Source of the DNA: Methanosarcinaceae archaeon
GTDB lineage: Archaea > Halobacteriota > Methanosarcinia > Methanosarcinales > Methanosarcinaceae
Length of the DNA: 37,975 nucleotides
Assembly: GCA_003565715.1 (NCBI GenBank)
Contig: PXAV01000094.1
Coordinates: 1 to 37,975, forward strand
Direction of reading: 5' to 3'
The position numbers and the translations under genes were made by a program. The notes under the pieces were generated by a model. The model searched no databases. It was not told where the DNA came from and worked only from the letters and a program-made list of their open reading frames with translations. Positions 34,954 through 37,975 of the stretch are shown one piece after another. Numbering within the stretch: the first letter of the stretch is position 1; each line of letters opens with the position of its first letter.

Positions 34954-35598
34954 ATGTACAAAGGAATTATATTTGATATGGATGGGGTTCTTGTCAACTC
35001 TATGCCATACCATGCAAAAGCATGGGTAAAAGTCTTTTCAGATATGGGCATAAAGATTACTGAAGATCAGATATATGATATAGAAGGATCTAATCATATG
35101 GGTGTTATTGATATATTCTTCACAAAAGCAGGTAGGCAGCCTGATCCAGATATGTATGAAACGATACTTTCTCGCAAAAGAGAGTATTTTTTTGGTAATA
35201 ATGATACAGAGGCTTTTGAAGGAATGTATGAATGTCTTGAATATCTGAATGAAGATCTCATGCTTGCTGTAGCATCAGGTGCCGACAGAACCATTGTAAG
35301 TTCTTTAATTGAAAAGTTCTATTCTGGCATATTCGACGTAATTATCTCAGGTGAGGATGTTTCAAAAGGCAAGCCTGATCCTGAACCTTATGAAAAGGCA
35401 GTAAGAATGCTTGGCCTTAAGAGGGAGGAGTGCCTTGTAATAGAGAATGCACCCCTTGGTATAAGGTCAGCAAAGGAAGCAGGTATTTTCTGTGTAGGGA
35501 TACCCACTTACTTGGACGCATCAAAAATAAAGGAGGCAGATCTAATCCTAAAAGACCATGCTGCACTTATAGATTACCTAAAAGGCTTGCATTCCTAA
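34954..35598 (+). CDS. HAD-superfamily phosphatase (beta-phosphoglucomutase-like)
   Basis: The 214-residue soluble hydrolase has all four HAD motifs: FDMDGVLVNS (about 7-16, nucleophile Asp8 and acid/base Asp10), VASGADRTIV (motif II Ser), SKGKPDPEPY (motif III Lys) and VIENAPLGIRSAKEAG (motif IV, with E-N in place of E-D). The cap is the helical type of the beta-PGM/phosphoglycolate group. The substrate cannot be told; sugar phosphates or phosphoglycolate are usual. ATG 34954 follows AGGGGTAACTT. It seems monocistronic and ends at a bidirectional hairpin shared with the aCPSF1 gene. The motif IV Asn may fine-tune metal binding. Confidence 0.85.
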   Translation: MYKGIIFDMDGVLVNSMPYHAKAWVKVFSDMGIKITEDQIYDIEGSNHMGVIDIFFTKAGRQPDPDMYETILSRKREYFFGNNDTEAFEGMYECLEYLNEDLMLAVASGADRTIVSSLIEKFYSGIFDVIISGEDVSKGKPDPEPYEKAVRMLGLKREECLVIENAPLGIRSAKEAGIFCVGIPTYLDASKIKEADLILKDHAALIDYLKGLHS

Positions 35599-35615
35599 TG
35601 ATTAATAGATTGAGA

Positions 35616-35665
35616 CTGTTCAGAACAAATATTTAATAATAATAGTTCTGAGCAGCAAAAAAAAA
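35616..35665. terminator. Bidirectional terminator between HAD and aCPSF1 genes
   Basis: CTGTTCAGAAC (35616-35626) pairs with GTTCTGAGCAG (35645-35655) over 11 bp, one of them G-U. On the minus strand the aCPSF1 stop is followed by C7 and then U9 (A9 at 35657-35665) before the stem. The U9 tract is a suitable substrate site for aCPSF1 itself. Confidence 0.55.
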
Positions 35666-35675
35666 GTGGGGGGGT

Positions 35676-37586
35676 TCATACCAGCCTTACTGTTTCTAGA
35701 TTAACTAGTGCTTTTGTTTCCATTTTATTCTTTTTGTGTATGGAACTTGCAAGGTCTATGCATGATCTTTCATCACCATGTTCGGTATATACCCTCTCAG
35801 GACGTGGCTTCATCTTTCTTATATAATCCATTAACTGTTTTCTGTCGGAGTGGCCCGAGAAACCATCGACCACTTCTACGTTCATGTTCATTTTTACAAC
35901 ATGGGTTCCGTTGCTACTTGAAAGTGGTATCTCTTTCCACCCTTTCTGTATCCTTCTTCCAAGAGTCCCATCTGCCTGGTAGCCTACAAATACAAGTGTA
36001 TTGTTCTCGTTCTCTGCAAAGGCCTTGAAATATTCTATGACTGGTCCTGCATTCATCATACCCGAAGTTGAAAGTATGACACACGGGTGAGGTTCATTGA
36101 TTATCTTCTGGCGAAGTTCATTTGAATCCACAGCTTTGAAACACTCTGAAAGGAATGGGTTTTGTCCTTTCTGGAAAATAAGCTTTCTAAGATCACTGTT
36201 CAGATATTCAGGATATGTGGCATGTATGGCTGTTGCTTCCCATATCATCCCATCAAGATATACAGGGATATTTGGTATGGTGCCATTGCGTATCGCATCT
36301 TCCAGTACTATCATGACTTCCTGACTTCTTCCTACTGCAAAAGCAGGTATCAATACGACCCCTTCATTTTTCAGCGTCTCGTTAACGATATTTTGCAGAT
36401 TCTTTTCTGCTTCATGTAGTGAAGGTTGTATAGCATTCGAATTTCCGTATGTTGACTCCATTATAACACTTTCAACACGTGGGAACTTGTTGACAGCAGG
36501 GTCAAAAAGCCTTGTCTTCTCATATTTGAAATCTCCTGTAATAACAACATTGTGCAATCCGTCTCCTATGTGGAAGTGTGATACTGCTGATCCAAGTATA
36601 TGCCCTGCATTGTGAAAAGTTAGTTTTATGTCAGGGGCTATATCCGTAACTTCTTCATAATCAAGGATGATTGTGTGTTTTAGTCCCTCTCTCACATCGG
36701 CTGAACTGTATGGTGGTCTTTTTCCCTCTTTTGATGCCACATCGATATAATCAAGTTGAAGAAGCGTTGCAAGATCTCTTGTAGGTGGTGTGCAGTAGAT
36801 CGGCCCTTCATATCCATATTTATATAGGAGAGGTACCAGGCCATGATGGTCCAAATGTGCATGTGTGAGTACCACTGCATCTATCTGATTGATAGGATAT
36901 GCTTCCGGTACATAAAGAAAAGGGGTCATATTCTCATCAGAACCAACATTAACTCCGCAGTCGATCATTATGCGTGACTCTGGTGTTGAAATGATAAAAC
37001 AGCTTCTTCCCACTTCCTTTGCTCCTCCAAGAGATGTTACTCTTACCCACTCATCTTTTGAAGTGCATCCTCTGTGTATCTTCCTCCCAACGGACTTAAG
37101 GATTTCCTTTCTTTCTTTATGGTTGTTCTTCATAAACTCACGTATGTTCTGTACAGTACGCGACTTGATTGGTGGTGCTCTTACGACCTTTGGAGTCCAT
37201 CCAATCTTTTTTGTTATCTCTCTAAGTGTCTCTCCATGTTTTCCAATAACAAGCCCTGGCTTTTCAGCCTCTATTATAACCTCGCCTACATCAGGGTCGA
37301 AATGATAGTTGGATACTCCTGACTCCTCAGGCACTGTCTCCGCTATCTTGGTTATAGATTCTTCCGGAGGCATGAGCACTTTTGGGTCAGGCCGTACAAC
37401 TATGCGTGTCCTGAGTGCTTTTGCAAGAGTTCTTACAATGTTACCGTTATCTGCAAACTTCTTAGGCTCTTCTGTATAAACAACAAGTTGTGGGCCTTCG
37501 AACTCAACATTAGAAATAGTAGTACCACTAGGTAATTTTTCTTCTATTTTCTTTTTCAGATCAGATAGTACTTCTTCTACCGCCAT
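35676..37586 (-). CDS. fttA: KH/beta-CASP RNase aCPSF1 (FttA transcription termination factor)
   Basis: The 636-residue nuclease ends archaeal transcripts at U-rich sites, acting as the archaeal CPSF73-like factor. Domain order: an N-terminal KH-like fold (about 1-70), a KH domain with GKHG (115-118), the metallo-beta-lactamase core with HAHLDH (242-247) and later metal ligands ([18 protein letters not shown]), and the beta-CASP domain ([30 protein letters not shown]). The C-terminus has [12 protein letters not shown]. It is full length. ATG 37586 is followed by [13 protein letters not shown]. It is monocistronic, lying just after the proteasome beta gene on the same strand. Its own 3' flank has a U9 tract. 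Confidence 0.95.
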   Translation of the reverse strand: MAVEEVLSDLKKKIEEKLPSGTTISNVEFEGPQLVVYTEEPKKFADNGNIVRTLAKALRTRIVVRPDPKVLMPPEESITKIAETVPEESGVSNYHFDPDVGEVIIEAEKPGLVIGKHGETLREITKKIGWTPKVVRAPPIKSRTVQNIREFMKNNHKERKEILKSVGRKIHRGCTSKDEWVRVTSLGGAKEVGRSCFIISTPESRIMIDCGVNVGSDENMTPFLYVPEAYPINQIDAVVLTHAHLDHHGLVPLLYKYGYEGPIYCTPPTRDLATLLQLDYIDVASKEGKRPPYSSADVREGLKHTIILDYEEVTDIAPDIKLTFHNAGHILGSAVSHFHIGDGLHNVVITGDFKYEKTRLFDPAVNKFPRVESVIMESTYGNSNAIQPSLHEAEKNLQNIVNETLKNEGVVLIPAFAVGRSQEVMIVLEDAIRNGTIPNIPVYLDGMIWEATAIHATYPEYLNSDLRKLIFQKGQNPFLSECFKAVDSNELRQKIINEPHPCVILSTSGMMNAGPVIEYFKAFAENENNTLVFVGYQADGTLGRRIQKGWKEIPLSSSNGTHVVKMNMNVEVVDGFSGHSDRKQLMDYIRKMKPRPERVYTEHGDERSCIDLASSIHKKNKMETKALVNLETVRLV

Positions 37587-37693
37587 TAAAATAGCCTTCC
37601 TGTATAAAAAAGTGAAAATAAAGTAATAGTTAAATAAATACGTGCAAAATATTGTGTTTTATGTTAAATGAAAGCAATCATACAACCAATAGA

Positions 37694-37975
37694 TCAGTTC
37701 AATTTATCTCTCATCTTTTTTACATCTTCCTGTTCTAGCCTTGTATATTTGTCCTTTGTAATTACAACAACATCGATACCTTCGCCGGATGCAGAATCTC
37801 TTTTCATAGCATTGTGAAGTGCCCTGACAGCCAGCTCCATGCCTTCGCTTACAGGCATATCTTCTTTATATCTGTCCTCAAGCACACCATATGCCATTGG
37901 TGACCCTGATCCAGTGGCCACTGCCTTTGTTTCTTCAATGTTGCCTCCAAGTGCATCAAGTGAAAATATGGCAGG
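37694..37975 (-). CDS. psmB: Proteasome subunit beta, C-terminal fragment
   Basis: About 93 C-terminal residues are visible; the rest lies beyond the right edge. The visible part [34 protein letters not shown] holds the conserved Asp and the SGS residues that complete the threonine-protease site. The helix [20 protein letters not shown] and the tail [12 protein letters not shown] follow. The subunit forms the two inner rings of the 20S proteasome. The N-terminal propeptide and catalytic Thr are not in the window. Only one paralogue can be judged. Confidence 0.9.
   Translation of the reverse strand, partial: PAIFSLDALGGNIEETKAVATGSGSPMAYGVLEDRYKEDMPVSEGMELAVRALHNAMKRDSASGEGIDVVVITKDKYTRLEQEDVKKMRDKLN

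Noticed and set aside
1-37975. CRISPR array, tRNA, IS element or prophage
   Set aside because: Scanning for spaced repeats, T-loop GGTTCRAAT motifs, transposase or integrase motifs found none.

Overview
The window is a chromosomal segment of a methanogenic archaeon, most likely of the Methanosarcinaceae. The strongest evidence is the membrane-bound heterodisulfide reductase pair hdrE-hdrD, which is limited to cytochrome-containing methanogens. Supporting evidence is an F420-dependent NADP reductase, a CooC-type CODH maturation ATPase, a two-subunit pyruvate carboxylase with its biotin ligase, MCM, the KH/beta-CASP nuclease aCPSF1 (FttA), an archaeal-type RNase P RNA, a proteasome beta subunit and Shine-Dalgarno sequences of the GGAGG/GGTGA type. 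Intergenic DNA is very AT-rich. No transposase, integrase, CRISPR array, tRNA or phage gene was seen. Genus was not decided.

Layout. 1-4850: 3' end of glutamate dehydrogenase, npdG, a large minus-strand protein joining a KaiC-like domain to a PEP/pyruvate-binding domain, a tiny DUF1059-like gene that seems to start at AUA, and a small membrane protein. 5026-5408: RNase P RNA. 5497-8855 (minus): two DUF116 paralogues, then hdrD and hdrE (transcribed hdrE to hdrD), which reduce CoM-S-S-CoB with methanophenazine. 9185-14119 (plus): a TrmJ-like RNA methyltransferase, mcm, a DUF424 protein and two overlapping coiled-coil genes. 14238-14715: a frameshifted S-layer-like remnant. 14775-19025 (minus): pycB-pycA-birA, an operon that makes oxaloacetate and biotinylates its own carrier domain. 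19472-23207 (minus): trm5, a LysE-type exporter, aroC and a cation diffusion facilitator. 23595-28640: a lipoprotein, cooC, a TctA-like permease, a tRNA thiolase (NcsA/Ctu1 type) and a membrane protein. 29310-31328: hppA, a membrane pyrophosphatase. 31707-34833: small envelope, Cys-rich and zinc-ribbon proteins of unknown function. 34954 to the end: a HAD phosphatase, aCPSF1 and a partial proteasome beta subunit.

The protein genes are mostly housekeeping. The less expected material is in the gaps. (i) A G-free, C-rich loop closed by a 14-bp stem lies upstream of hppA (28808-28912); its base pairs favour a plus-strand RNA, it has a TATA box and a U-tract, and its complement is a near-canonical G-quadruplex. 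(ii) A second hairpin of similar size lies at 32746-32857. (iii) A riboswitch-like leader at 33497-33611 has three stacked helices and a competing helix that covers the ribosome binding site. (iv) A hairpin masks the SD of the TctA-like permease. (v) Overlapping dyads sit at the predicted pycB start site. (vi) Two GGAGG-N7-AUA arrangements may be non-canonical starts. These are all inferences from reading the sequence; no folding program or database search was run.
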